A DNA stretch of 64,000 bases from Clostridium cadaveris (GCF_020911725.1 NZ_CP076620.1:381001-445000); one strand, 5' to 3'; numbered from the stretch's first letter, positions 8,673 through 17,297 are shown. Program-made: numbers and translations. Notes: generated from the sequence alone by a model not told the origin.

Positions 8673-10025
8673 TTATTTTACAAGACTATTCTTTTTATCT
8701 AAGAAATCTTTATACATATGAATAACGGCTGGTGATAATAGTAAAAGTGCTATAAGGTTAGGGAATACCATAAGACCATTAAATGTGTCTGCAAGTTCCC
8801 ATACCAAATCAACTTTAGCACAAGAGCCTAAGAATATAAAGAACATAACTAGTAGTTTAAATACCATCAAGCCTTTACCATTAAATAAGTATTTGATGTT
8901 CGCTTCAGCAAAGAAGTACCATCCAATTATTGTAGAGAAAGCAAAGAATAATAGTGTTATAGCTATAAAGGAATTACCTATAGAACCCATACCAACACCA
9001 AATGCTTCTTGAGTTAGAGCTATACCAGTTTTCCCATCTCCTAGAACACCAGTTGTCAATATAACTAAAGCTGTTAAAGTAAGAACTATAAATGTATCTA
9101 TAAATACACCAACCATAGCTGATAAACCTTGTTCTGCAGGATGGTTTACTTTTGCTATAGCATGAGCATGAGGAGTTGATCCCATACCAGCTTCGTTTGA
9201 GAAAAGTCCACGAGCTACACCATATCTCATAGCATTTTTAACTGTTACACCTAAAGCGCCTCCAAGCACTGCTTGAGGATTGAAAGCACCTACAAATATC
9301 ATTTCAAATGCAGGAAGAATATGAGTATAGTTTTTAAATACTATAAACAAGCTTCCAATTATATAAAATAAAGCCATTATAGGTACAACTTTTTCAGTAA
9401 ATGATGCTATACGAGAAATTCCACCGATAAATATGAATCCAGCTAAAATAGCGATTATAACTCCAACTACCATTTGATTTACACCAAATGCTGAATGAAA
9501 AGCATCAGCGATTGAATTAGCTTGTACCATGTTTCCTATAAAGCCTAAAGCTAGTATTATTGTTACAGAGAAGAAAGCTGCAAGCCATTTACAGTTAAGT
9601 CCATCACGGATATAGTAAGCAGGACCACCTGTAACTTGTCCGTCTACTTTAGTCTTGTATTTTTGAGCTAAAGTAGCTTCAGCAAAGATTGTACCCATAC
9701 CAAAGAATGCACTTAGCCACATCCAGAAAATTGCTCCTGGACCACCAGATACTATAGCTGTGGCAGCTCCTGCAAGATTTCCTGTACCAACTTGAGCTGC
9801 AATAGCAGTTGCTAGAGATTGGAATGAAGACATTCCGTCTTTACCAGCTTTGTTTCCAAATTTCATGCCGCCGAAAACTTGTTTAAAAGCAGCTTTAAAT
9901 TTGGTAACCTGGACAAATTTAAGTCGGATCGAGAAGTAAATTCCTGTTCCACAAAGTAGAAAAATTAATACAGTATTCCACATAATGCCATTAAATTTTA
10001 CTACATAAGGTAATAATGCGTCCAT
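8673..10025 (-). CDS. Sodium:alanine/glycine symporter (AgcS family)
   Basis: 450 residues from ATG 10025 (GGAGTG 5 nt upstream; the in-frame TTG one codon earlier is less likely). It is a multi-span membrane protein with AGCS-family motifs: GTGNLAGAATAI near residue 80, VTGGPAYYIRDGL near 133, and ARGLFSNEAGMGSTPHAHA near 272. It imports alanine or glycine with Na+. It is a single gene, terminated by the 18-bp hairpin. A perfect 24-bp palindrome overlaps its likely promoter. Confidence 0.92.
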   Translation of the reverse strand: MDALLPYVVKFNGIMWNTVLIFLLCGTGIYFSIRLKFVQVTKFKAAFKQVFGGMKFGNKAGKDGMSSFQSLATAIAAQVGTGNLAGAATAIVSGGPGAIFWMWLSAFFGMGTIFAEATLAQKYKTKVDGQVTGGPAYYIRDGLNCKWLAAFFSVTIILALGFIGNMVQANSIADAFHSAFGVNQMVVGVIIAILAGFIFIGGISRIASFTEKVVPIMALFYIIGSLFIVFKNYTHILPAFEMIFVGAFNPQAVLGGALGVTVKNAMRYGVARGLFSNEAGMGSTPHAHAIAKVNHPAEQGLSAMVGVFIDTFIVLTLTALVILTTGVLGDGKTGIALTQEAFGVGMGSIGNSFIAITLLFFAFSTIIGWYFFAEANIKYLFNGKGLMVFKLLVMFFIFLGSCAKVDLVWELADTFNGLMVFPNLIALLLLSPAVIHMYKDFLDKKNSLVK

Positions 10026-10062
10026 CAAATCACTCCATTTCTTAAATTTTGTAAATAAATTG

Positions 10063-10086
10063 TTTATAGTATAATTATACTATAAA
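10063..10086. promoter_or_regulatory. 24-bp perfect palindrome upstream of the AgcS gene (candidate operator)
   Basis: TTTATAGTATAATTATACTA followed by TAAA reads the same on both strands. It starts 38 bp before the symporter start codon and contains TATAAT, so it could be an operator overlapping a -10 element. No regulator is identified. Confidence 0.45.
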
Positions 10087-10571
10087 CCGTTTACCATTAA
10101 CATTATAAGTAATAAAATATAAAATTATGTAAAAATTCGAAAAAATCATACCTTTTAATTATAAATAAAAATAATTAAACGTGAATTATTGAAATATTGT
10201 TAAAAATTTGAATTTTAAGATAGTATATATTAACCTAAAAAGCAGAGTCGTTAGCGTAAAATATAGAAAACCTAACTACAAAAGGTTAAATTGTTATCAA
10301 GACCTCATATAGTTGTGTGAATTTACTTGAAAATTAGTATTTAAAATCTATAGGTTTATATAGAAAGATATGAGTTTAATTGTCATATAATATAATTAGA
10401 TTTTTTATGTAAATATAATAAAGCTTGGCAACTCTAAATTTTAATAATATATGGGTCAATTAGAAATTGGTGTGTTAAAGAATTAATAATTTACTAAGAA
10501 AAGAGTTTAATTTTAACTTATATGATGTATAATAATTACACAGGATAGAGTACAGAAAGGACAGGTTTTGT
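10087..10571. other. Long AT-rich intergenic region
   Basis: Divergent intergenic stretch of about 485 nt between the AgcS gene and the epimerase-like gene. It holds short A/T hairpins such as AACCT-N8-AGGTT near 10270-10287 and a TATAAT near 10526 that may serve the plus-strand gene. No convincing ORF or conserved RNA was seen. Confidence 0.5.
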
Positions 10572-11435
10572 ATGATAGCAATAGAAAATGATAGAATTAG
10601 AGTGGCCATAAGCGAAAAAGGAGCTGAGGTTAAAAAAGTATACGATAAGAAGAAAGGGTTCCAATTCATGTGGAACGGAGATAGACGTTACTGGGGAAGA
10701 GTATCACCAATATTATTTCCGATAGTAGGAAAGTTAAAAGATGATACTTATACTTTAGATGGAAAAGAGTATAAATTAACTCAACATGGTTTTTTAAGAG
10801 ATCAGGAATTTATTGTAGATAGACAGACAGACACTATGGTACATTTGATGTTTGCTTCAGATGGAAGGTTTAGAGACGTTTATCCATATGAATTTGAAGT
10901 TCATGTAATATATGAGGTTACAGACAATATGCTTGATATAAACTGGCAGGTTGTAAATTTAGAGGAGAAAGACATGTACTTCTCTATTGGAGGTCATCCA
11001 GCATTTAAAGTTCCGATGGCAGAAGGTGAAACCATAAAAGATTATTATCTAGAGATTCAACCTTCAGATAAGGAAGTTGAAAGAATTGAATTAACTGGAG
11101 AAGTTAAGAAAGAAGAAAACTTAGAAAAATTACCTTTAAATGCAGAGCTATTTGAAAAGGATGCTGTTATATTCAGCAATGTAGATGGAATAGCGATTAA
11201 GAGTAATACAAATTCTCATGAAATAAGATTAGACTTTAAGGATTTCCCATACGTAGGAATATGGACTAAGTATATGTCAGAAGACAAAACTGTAGCTCCA
11301 TTTGTATGTATAGAACCATGGTATGGAATTTCAGATTTATTTTATACTGATGGGGATTTAAAAAACAAAGTTGGAATAAATAAGATAGATCCTCAAGATG
11401 TATTTGATTGTGCTTATAGTATAGAATTTATTTAA
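10572..11435 (+). CDS. Aldose 1-epimerase family protein (LacX-like)
   Basis: 287 residues, all-beta galactose-mutarotase-like fold. Recognisable features are the N-terminal SEKGAEVKKVYDKKKGFQFM, LTQHGFLRD near residue 75, SIGGHPAFKVP near 140 (family histidine) and CIEPWYGISD near 255. This subgroup interconverts sugar anomers or acts on phosphosugars; the substrate is unknown. AGAAAGGAC lies upstream of the ATG. The gene is single, with a terminator after it. Confidence 0.85.
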   Translation: MIAIENDRIRVAISEKGAEVKKVYDKKKGFQFMWNGDRRYWGRVSPILFPIVGKLKDDTYTLDGKEYKLTQHGFLRDQEFIVDRQTDTMVHLMFASDGRFRDVYPYEFEVHVIYEVTDNMLDINWQVVNLEEKDMYFSIGGHPAFKVPMAEGETIKDYYLEIQPSDKEVERIELTGEVKKEENLEKLPLNAELFEKDAVIFSNVDGIAIKSNTNSHEIRLDFKDFPYVGIWTKYMSEDKTVAPFVCIEPWYGISDLFYTDGDLKNKVGINKIDPQDVFDCAYSIEFI

Positions 11436-11446
11436 TATTACAATTT

Positions 11447-11489
11447 AGGAATGTAGCATATTTTTATGAAATCTGCTACATTCCTTTTT
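11447..11489. terminator. Bidirectional intrinsic terminator
   Basis: 12-bp stem AGGAATGTAGCA (11447-11458) / TGCTACATTCCT (11474-11485) followed by TTTT. It lies between the convergent epimerase-like gene and the thiamine operon. Confidence 0.8.
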
Positions 11490-11511
11490 GTTTTGTAAAA
11501 CCATTAGAATA

Positions 11512-11811
11512 TTACTTATTATATTTTCCTATTTTATCATCGATTGAAAGTATCTCACCTTCTGATTTACAAACAACCTTAATATAGGCAGATACTTTAT
11601 TGCAGCCGTTTTTTAAAGCTACAAGCTGACAGTTCTTTACGATTTCCATAAGTTCATTATAGTCTTCGCCTTCTATAGTTGTTTCAAAAGGTCCAACATA
11701 ATAATTAAGGCCTGTACTTGCGATGTAGTCAATAACTTCATCAACTATTCTTATTAGTTCATCATTGTTATGTACATCGGGTAAAACCTGTATTGCTACA
11801 CTTGCTTTCAT
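11512..11811 (-). CDS. Thiamine-binding protein (MTH1187/YkoF family)
   Basis: 99 residues, the normal length for the DUF77/MTH1187 family of small ferredoxin-like-fold thiamine-binding proteins. The opening MKASVAIQVLPDV and the segment YVGPFETTIEGEDYNELMEI are characteristic. It is the last gene of the thiamine operon, 1 nt after the HAD gene, which supports a role in sequestering or handing over thiamine or HMP in the cytosol. The function is known only by family. Confidence 0.82.
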   Translation of the reverse strand: MKASVAIQVLPDVHNNDELIRIVDEVIDYIASTGLNYYVGPFETTIEGEDYNELMEIVKNCQLVALKNGCNKVSAYIKVVCKSEGEILSIDDKIGKYNK

Positions 11812-11812
11812 A

Positions 11813-12466
11813 TTATTTTCTCCTATCTATTTCATTTTTGAATGACTCTATATATTCATCACAAACGGATGTAATTTTTTCAAGGCTTTCACTACAGGAG
11901 GAATCATATACTCCTATAGTGTAGAAACCAGCTTTCTTTGAAGTTTCTATGGCATAGAGTGCATCTTCAAACACTACAGTTTCAGCTTTTGAGGCTTTTA
12001 TACGTTTTAATGCTAAATAGTATATGTCAGGCTGACTTTTTCCAACACCTGTTTCATCACAGCTTATGATTTCTGAAAAATATTGAAGTATATGGTTGCG
12101 TTTTAAAGCACTTATAGCTAAATCCTTAGAGGTAGCTGTAGCTATACACATGCTGATATCTTGTGAGTGTAAGTTTTCTAAGTACTCTTTCACATAGGGC
12201 TTGCATGGAATTTCATAGAGATACTGATTTTCTATGAAAGAGTTTATTTCATTAATTACTGTATCTACAGTTCCTTCAATATTGTAATGGTCAATGAAGT
12301 ATTTTGATGATTCCTTCATTGACATAGAACGTATTATATCTATTAAATTATCTTGAGGAATTTTGCCTTTGCTCAATAAATAATCACGACCTAGATTATG
12401 CCAATAGGGCATAGAATCTAAAAGTGTACCATCCATATCAAATATAGCGAATTTAAAATTCCTCAT
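11813..12466 (-). CDS. HAD-superfamily phosphatase in thiamine operon
   Basis: 217 residues with HAD motif I FDMDGTLLDS (residues 9-18), motif II (S/T) in CIATATSKD, and motif IV EDALYAIETSK. The cap and sequence pattern are beta-phosphoglucomutase-like. It overlaps the end of thiM by 14 nt and precedes the thiamine-binding gene, so it is translationally coupled. From context it may dephosphorylate thiamine phosphate or an HMP/THZ phosphate; this is inference and a general sugar phosphatase is possible. Confidence 0.85.
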   Translation of the reverse strand: MRNFKFAIFDMDGTLLDSMPYWHNLGRDYLLSKGKIPQDNLIDIIRSMSMKESSKYFIDHYNIEGTVDTVINEINSFIENQYLYEIPCKPYVKEYLENLHSQDISMCIATATSKDLAISALKRNHILQYFSEIISCDETGVGKSQPDIYYLALKRIKASKAETVVFEDALYAIETSKKAGFYTIGVYDSSCSESLEKITSVCDEYIESFKNEIDRRK

Positions 12467-13268
12467 AGCGTCCTCTCTCTTTTAATGTTTCTTCATCCAT
12501 AAGGCTGATTTGGTCTATCATGTGCATTTTAAAAGTCATAGTTCCACCATTACACTTAAGAGTTTTTTCATAAGCCAAATCTCCGCTTACACCCATTGTG
12601 ATGACTGCCGCAGCCGTAGCGTCAAGTATATTTTCAGGATTGGCTCCACAGAAAGCTCCTATCATTGAAGTAAGCATACATCCTGTTCCTGTAATTCTAG
12701 ACATAATAGCACAACCATTTTTAATAAGATAAGCTTTATCTTTAGAAGCAACTATGTCTATTTCGCCTGATATTGATATAACGCAGTCTAGCTTTTCGGC
12801 TAGTTTTTTAGCCATATCAGCAAAGTACGGTGCTGATTTCTCCGATATTCTATCTTCTTTTGCTGCATCAACACCAGATACACTACCAACACCAGTAGCT
12901 ATAAATTTGATTTCAGAAGCATTTCCACGGATTACAGAAAAATGCATATTCTTTTGTAATTCATCAAAGGCATTTTTTCTAAAAGAGGAAGCTCCTACTG
13001 CCACAGGATCAAGAACAATAGGATGAGACAGTTCATTACTTTTCTTTCCGGCATTAATCATAGCATCTAGATTATCGACAGTTCCCATATTTAAAACTAG
13101 ACTGCTACAACCACTTGTTATCTCAGCTGTTTCTTTTTCATTATGAGCCATAGTAGGGGAACCACCACAAGCTAAAACTACATTAGCGCAATCATTTACG
13201 GTTACAAAGTTAGTAATACAATGTACAAGAGGTTCTTTTATTCTTACATTGTTTAAACAGTTTTTCAT
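12453..13268 (-). CDS. thiM: Hydroxyethylthiazole kinase ThiM
   Basis: 271 residues, full length for ThiM. It phosphorylates 4-methyl-5-(2-hydroxyethyl)thiazole for thiamine salvage. Family features are VHCITNFVTVNDCANVVLA near residue 15, VLDPVAVGAS near 93, VIRGNASEI near 118, and the catalytic ITGTGCMLTS near 193. It sits between thiW (thiazole transporter component) and the HAD gene in the TPP-riboswitch operon, matching a salvage rather than de novo route, as no thiazole synthesis genes are present here. Confidence 0.95.
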   Translation of the reverse strand: MKNCLNNVRIKEPLVHCITNFVTVNDCANVVLACGGSPTMAHNEKETAEITSGCSSLVLNMGTVDNLDAMINAGKKSNELSHPIVLDPVAVGASSFRKNAFDELQKNMHFSVIRGNASEIKFIATGVGSVSGVDAAKEDRISEKSAPYFADMAKKLAEKLDCVISISGEIDIVASKDKAYLIKNGCAIMSRITGTGCMLTSMIGAFCGANPENILDATAAAVITMGVSGDLAYEKTLKCNGGTMTFKMHMIDQISLMDEETLKERGRYEEF

Positions 13269-13328
13269 AATATCTTCACCTTCTCAATAAATTTATTTGA
13301 TATAACTTTAAATTTTAATGGTTTTTGA

Positions 13329-13838
13329 TTACTGATTTACAAGCATTCCATTTACTATATGCCATACTTTAGCTCTTTTTAGTACCTTTATAAGTGCAAA
13401 TCCAAGGCATGATCCCATAAGTGATGATGGCAGATATGAAGGTATGAATATCCAAAATGGTGTACTTGGATTTAATCCATAAAATTGGACCATAAAAGGG
13501 TAGACTAAAAGTGCACTAAGAATACCAGTTCCGATTACTTCTCCAACAACGGCCATATAAGTCTTTTTTGTTAGCTTATATGCAAGCCCTGCAAGAAAAG
13601 CACCAACAATTGCCCCTATAAGTGCTTGTATACTTCTTCCACCAAGGAGCATTCTCATTATGCCAGTTAAAAAAGCACTGGCAAAGCCTCCTACTGGTCC
13701 AAGTAGTACCCCAGCAATTACATTCATCATGTGCTGAAAAGGAGCCATCCTTGGAAAATATACAAAGGTACTAAGCACATAGCTTATACATGATAAAAGG
13801 GCTATAAAAATTAGTTTTTTAGTTTTTTGATTCTTCAT
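13329..13838 (-). CDS. thiW: Energy-coupling factor S component ThiW
   Basis: 169 residues, five to six membrane segments. LSTFVYFPRMAPFQHMMNVI (about residues 22-41) and GPVGGFASAFLTGIMRMLLG match the ThiW family, S components of ECF transporters thought to import the thiazole precursor. It lies directly before thiM, whose kinase would trap the imported thiazole. A shared ECF module must be encoded elsewhere. An attenuator-like hairpin lies in its leader. Confidence 0.92.
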   Translation of the reverse strand: MKNQKTKKLIFIALLSCISYVLSTFVYFPRMAPFQHMMNVIAGVLLGPVGGFASAFLTGIMRMLLGGRSIQALIGAIVGAFLAGLAYKLTKKTYMAVVGEVIGTGILSALLVYPFMVQFYGLNPSTPFWIFIPSYLPSSLMGSCLGFALIKVLKRAKVWHIVNGMLVNQ

Positions 13839-13887
13839 AAATTTATTCCTCTTTTCTTAGTAATGATGTTTGAAAGTTAAGTGCAAT

Positions 13888-13940
13888 AAAAAAGGCACAA
13901 AAAGAAGATGTACCCGCGGTGGTGCACCCCTTTTTATGCC
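13888..13940 (-). promoter_or_regulatory. Attenuator with T-box-like core before thiW
   Basis: On the minus strand an 11-bp stem GGCATAAAAAG / CTTTTTGTGCC is followed by TTTTTT, a textbook terminator. Its large loop holds GGGGTGCACCACCGCGGGTA, which resembles the T-box core GGGTGGNACCGCGGG with about three extra bases. No Stem I or specifier loop was identified in the short thiE-thiW gap, so T-box identity is unproven; the terminator itself is well supported. Confidence 0.5.
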
Positions 13941-14021
13941 TAGGTATTCTAAATTCTATGAATTAAATTACTGACCTAACTAACATAAAAGTTACGTAAT
14001 ACGTATTTAGTTTTTTAATAA

Positions 14022-14636
14022 TTATTCAGTATAGATTTTCTTAAGATTCCTTGCAGCTGCTTCTATGTCTGGCTTTGCGATTATGGCTGAAATAATGGCT
14101 AGTCCATCTATTCCGGTCCCTTTGAATTGAGCCGCATTTTTTTCATTAATTCCGCCTATAGCAACTATAGGGATTTTAACAGATTTTCGTATTTCAGCTA
14201 AGCTTTCCATTGTTACGGAACGTGCATTATCTTTTGTTGAAGTAGGAAACATTGCTCCAACTCCAATATAATCAGCACCATCATTCTGTGCTTTTACAGC
14301 TTCATCTACTGTTGCTGTAGATACACCGATAATTTTATCATCTCCAAGGATTTTTCGTACCACATCTGCTGGAAAGTCAGATTGTCCAATATGAACTCCT
14401 GCTGCATCAACTGCTAATGCTACATCGACTCTATCATTGATTATAAGAGGGATGTTGTAGCTATCAGTTATTGCTTTTACACGGACTGCTGTGTTGTAAA
14501 AGTCTAGCGAAGAACAATCCTTTTCTCTTAATTGTACAAGAGTAACTCCGCCTTTGATAGATTTTTCCACAGCTTCTTCAATAGTATTAGTACTCATCAG
14601 GTCTCTGTCTGTACATAAGTACAATGTATAATCCAT
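14022..14636 (-). CDS. thiE: Thiamine-phosphate synthase ThiE
   Basis: 204 residues, a TIM-barrel enzyme joining HMP-diphosphate and thiazole phosphate. Motifs are [14 protein letters not shown] near residue 30, [20 protein letters not shown] near 61, [11 protein letters not shown] near 125, and [10 protein letters not shown] near 158. AAGGAGC precedes the ATG. It is the first gene of the thiE-thiW-thiM-HAD-binding-protein operon and lies directly behind the TPP riboswitch. Confidence 0.95.
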   Translation of the reverse strand: MDYTLYLCTDRDLMSTNTIEEAVEKSIKGGVTLVQLREKDCSSLDFYNTAVRVKAITDSYNIPLIINDRVDVALAVDAAGVHIGQSDFPADVVRKILGDDKIIGVSTATVDEAVKAQNDGADYIGVGAMFPTSTKDNARSVTMESLAEIRKSVKIPIVAIGGINEKNAAQFKGTGIDGLAIISAIIAKPDIEAAARNLKKIYTE

Positions 14637-14706
14637 ATCTGCTCCTTATCTGCTGCAATGTTGCAACGTTGAATAAAGGCTTCAACAATAGTTGCATAAA
14701 ATAATA

Positions 14707-14736
14707 AAAGTGCATTGTCTTAAGACAGCGCACTTT
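14707..14736 (-). terminator. Expression-platform terminator of the TPP riboswitch
   Basis: 15-bp imperfect stem AAAGTGCGCTGTCTT / AAGACAATGCACTTT on the minus strand, followed by TTATTATTTT. It lies between the aptamer and thiE, as expected for a transcription-terminating TPP switch. Confidence 0.7.
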
Positions 14737-14751
14737 AAAAATCTTATTTTA

Positions 14752-14842
14752 CGCTCCCTACGACAGTTTTAACTGACAGGTTATAAGGGTCAGGTTTCAC
14801 CTTCTCAACTCCAGAACTTCTTAGTTCCTTAGTTCCCCTGCG
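14752..14842 (-). promoter_or_regulatory. TPP riboswitch (THI element)
   Basis: Read on the minus strand, the segment contains the aptamer landmarks in order: GCAGGGGAAC, then TTGAGAAGG (CUGAGA box variant), GTGAAACCTGACCC, TATAACCTG and CGTAGGGAGC. These match the conserved P2-P5 core of thiamine-pyrophosphate riboswitches. It controls the five-gene salvage operon starting at thiE; high TPP should favour the downstream terminator. Confidence 0.92.
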
Positions 14843-14903
14843 AAGCTTTTATTAAATTTTAAATTTAAATCTGCTAATAATCATGATTTATAGCTATGAA
14901 ATC

Positions 14904-14932
14904 ATTGTACCATGTGAGAATTAAACATACAA
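14904..14932 (-). promoter_or_regulatory. Promoter of the thiamine operon
   Basis: On the minus strand TTGTAT, 17-bp spacer, TACAAT. It sits about 60 nt before the TPP aptamer, the right distance for a riboswitch leader. Confidence 0.5.
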
Positions 14933-14985
14933 GATAAAGATTATATTATGAGATATTATTTTTTTGTGATAAATTAAAACTTAAG

Positions 14986-15014
14986 TGAAACTTTTTTGTG
15001 GTTGTGTAAGTCTA
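14986..15014 (+). promoter_or_regulatory. Candidate ECF-sigma autoregulated promoter
   Basis: TGAAAC (14986-14991), 17-nt spacer starting with a T-run, then AGTCTA. The AAC -35 and GTC -10 are the hallmark of ECF sigma promoters, and this one lies about 70 nt before an ECF sigma gene. Confidence 0.5.
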
Positions 15015-15083
15015 ACCTATGTAATGATGAGCTCATTAAAAATTTTTCATTACTAGTAAAAAGATTAAGGGTGTGAACACTAA

Positions 15084-15599
15084 ATGGACAATATTTTAGA
15101 GGTGAAGAGAGCGATAAAAGGAGATAAGGAAGCTTTCTCTAATCTTATAAAAAACAACAAAGAATACTTATACAAAATAGCTTTTATGCATGTGAAAAAT
15201 GAAGATGATGCATTAGAGGTAGTTCATGAAACGGTTTATAAGGCGTTCATTTCAATAAGAAGGCTTAAGAAACCAGAATACTTTAGGACTTGGCTTACAA
15301 GAATGCTTATAAATGCAGCAATAGATAATATAAAGAAGAGAAAAAATCAGATAGCTATAGAAGATATTGAGATTTGTGAAAAATATATTTTAGAAATAAA
15401 CAGAGATATATCTTTAGATTTACGTAAGGAGCTAGACAAGCTTAAAGATGATTATAAAAGTGTAATCACCATGAAATATCTGCATGATATGAAGATAAGC
15501 GATATTGCGAAGGCTACCAATAAATCTGAAAATACGGTAAAGACCAACTTAAGGCGTGGACTTAAGATTTTAAAAACCAGATTAGGAGATGATTATTAA
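15084..15599 (+). CDS. ECF-type RNA polymerase sigma factor
   Basis: 171 residues. Region 2 covers about residues 10-75 (YLYKIAFMHVKNEDDALEVV), and region 4 about 115-165 with the helix-turn-helix KISDIAKATNKSENTVKTNL. No region 1 or 3 is present, as expected for ECF (group 4) sigmas. Its stop overlaps the start of the next gene (TAATG), a DUF4179 protein that is the usual partner anti-sigma. The stimulus is unknown; SigV-like cell-envelope responses are common for such pairs. Confidence 0.93.
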   Translation: MDNILEVKRAIKGDKEAFSNLIKNNKEYLYKIAFMHVKNEDDALEVVHETVYKAFISIRRLKKPEYFRTWLTRMLINAAIDNIKKRKNQIAIEDIEICEKYILEINRDISLDLRKELDKLKDDYKSVITMKYLHDMKISDIAKATNKSENTVKTNLRRGLKILKTRLGDDY

Positions 15600-16681
15600 T
15601 GAGCAATAATATAAAGATTCCTGAAATGCTTGATTCAGTTATAGAAGATGCAATGAGTAAAGGAGAACAGTATAAGAAAAGAGAGAAGCATGAAAGAAGT
15701 AAAAGGAGAATTATTGCAGCGGCTTCGCTATGTGCATTAATAACGTTGGGATTTACCAATGAAGCTTTTGCAGAAAAGTTGCCTTTTATAGGAAATGTAT
15801 TCAACGAAATAAAATATTCTATTGTAGATAAAGGTGAGTATACAAAATATGCTCAAGGAATAAACGTAGAGAGTACCTATGGTGACGTATCAATAAAGGT
15901 GGATGAAGCAGTTTGTACAAATGATAATTTATTTGTAAGTATTATTATAAAAGATAAGAAAGGCTTTAGTAAAAAAGGTAATGATATAACTGAATATATG
16001 AACCATGCTCAAATGAATTTTGAAGATATAACGAGAGTAGATTTCAAAGATTATTACAATGATGAGTTTACAGATATTTATAGCAAAATATCTGTAGGCA
16101 AAAAATATAAAGATGGTTTTGAAGGACTCCATACATTTCAGGGCGCATTAGGAAACTTTGTAGATGAAAACACATTTATAGGAGTTATAAAATATGATTT
16201 GTACTCTCTAAATGAAGAGGTGCCAAATACTTTCAAAGTTAAGCTGGATATTAAAAACTTGGCCTATGGATATAGAAAAGGTGAAAATGATGAAGGTAGA
16301 ACAAAAATTAATGGTCAATGGAATTTAGAGTTTGAAGTTGAAAAAGCGGAATCAGATAATTTTAGAGTATTAAAGCCAAATATAAAATCTAAAGACATAA
16401 ATATTGAAGAGATATCACTAACACCATTTGGCACTACAGTAAAAATAGAGGTTCCAAAAGAGCTTAAAAATAGTTTTTATAAGCCATTAATTGAAGACGA
16501 TTCTGGAAGGGAAATAGGATTTCAATCAGGACATATATCAAAAGAAACAGAGGAAACAGCAACTATAATTTACGAATGTAATGCTATAAGAAAAGAATCA
16601 GAATATATAAAGATAAAGCTTCCAGATAAAAATAATGAAAATATAATAAATGATGAAGTGACAATTAATCTAAAAAATTGA
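15599..16681 (+). CDS. DUF4179-type membrane protein, probable anti-sigma factor
   Basis: 360 residues: a cytosolic charged N-terminus (about 1-35), one transmembrane segment (about 36-57) and a large external domain. The order matches DUF4179 proteins encoded after ECF sigma genes, which are thought to hold the sigma factor inactive at the membrane. The one-base overlap of TAA and ATG shows translational coupling. The extracellular portion may sense envelope stress; no enzymatic motif is visible. Confidence 0.82.
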   Translation: MSNNIKIPEMLDSVIEDAMSKGEQYKKREKHERSKRRIIAAASLCALITLGFTNEAFAEKLPFIGNVFNEIKYSIVDKGEYTKYAQGINVESTYGDVSIKVDEAVCTNDNLFVSIIIKDKKGFSKKGNDITEYMNHAQMNFEDITRVDFKDYYNDEFTDIYSKISVGKKYKDGFEGLHTFQGALGNFVDENTFIGVIKYDLYSLNEEVPNTFKVKLDIKNLAYGYRKGENDEGRTKINGQWNLEFEVEKAESDNFRVLKPNIKSKDINIEEISLTPFGTTVKIEVPKELKNSFYKPLIEDDSGREIGFQSGHISKETEETATIIYECNAIRKESEYIKIKLPDKNNENIINDEVTINLKN

Positions 16682-16720
16682 AATTTATTTTGGCAAATAA
16701 ATTGACAATAATGTCTAAAA

Positions 16721-16752
16721 AATTGTGTTTCAAGTGAAGCACAATTTTTTTA
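16721..16752 (+). terminator. Intrinsic terminator of the sigma/anti-sigma operon
   Basis: 11-bp stem AATTGTGTTTC / GAAGCACAATT (one wobble pair) with a 4-nt loop and a T7 tail. Confidence 0.85.
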
Positions 16753-17297
16753 TATAAAGATAAACCTTTTAATTATAATAGGTTTAATTTATGAAACATA
16801 AAAATTAAAAAATTGGCATGAGATATGCTTAATATATAAATGAAAAGTAAATACTATATAGTATAAACAGTTTAAGCTAATCTTAAGAAGGATTAGAAGA
16901 TATAGAAAAGAAGTATTACTTTAAAATAAACACCAATCCTAAAATTAAAACGCTATTATCGAAAACCTATATATAAATTAAGTCTACAAAGCTTTAATTA
17001 GCTGGAAACACCGTTTTTTATCTTTGAGGTAGAAGGCGGTGTTTTCAGGTTTCATATAAATATTAAGAGTATAGAAATAATTTTTAAAACAGTTTATAAA
17101 TGAAAAAATATGGATATTATATAAGGGGTAAAGGCATAAAATAATATGAACCCATAAAATACAAAAAAAGTAATGAATAAGTAGTATTGAAAATTATATT
17201 TTAAGTTTTATGAATCTACATTGACATTAATAAAATTTTAATTTAGTGTATATAATATATAATTAGAGAATAAAGATAAAGTATGGAGGATATAGAT
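16753..17297. other. Intergenic region with an orphan hairpin and a sigma-54-like motif
   Basis: No credible ORF in about 545 nt. It contains a GG-N10-GC element (TTGGCATG-N4-ATGCT, 16813-16829) resembling a -24/-12 promoter, and a 12-bp stem CTGGAAACACCG / CGGTGTTTTCAG (about 17002-17047) with a 23-nt loop. Neither is linked to a known gene. The remainder is A/T-rich. Confidence 0.4.

Noticed and set aside
17283..17297. Upstream ATG of the TerB-like gene
   Set aside because: That ATG overlaps the GGAGGA ribosome site serving the ATG at 17298.
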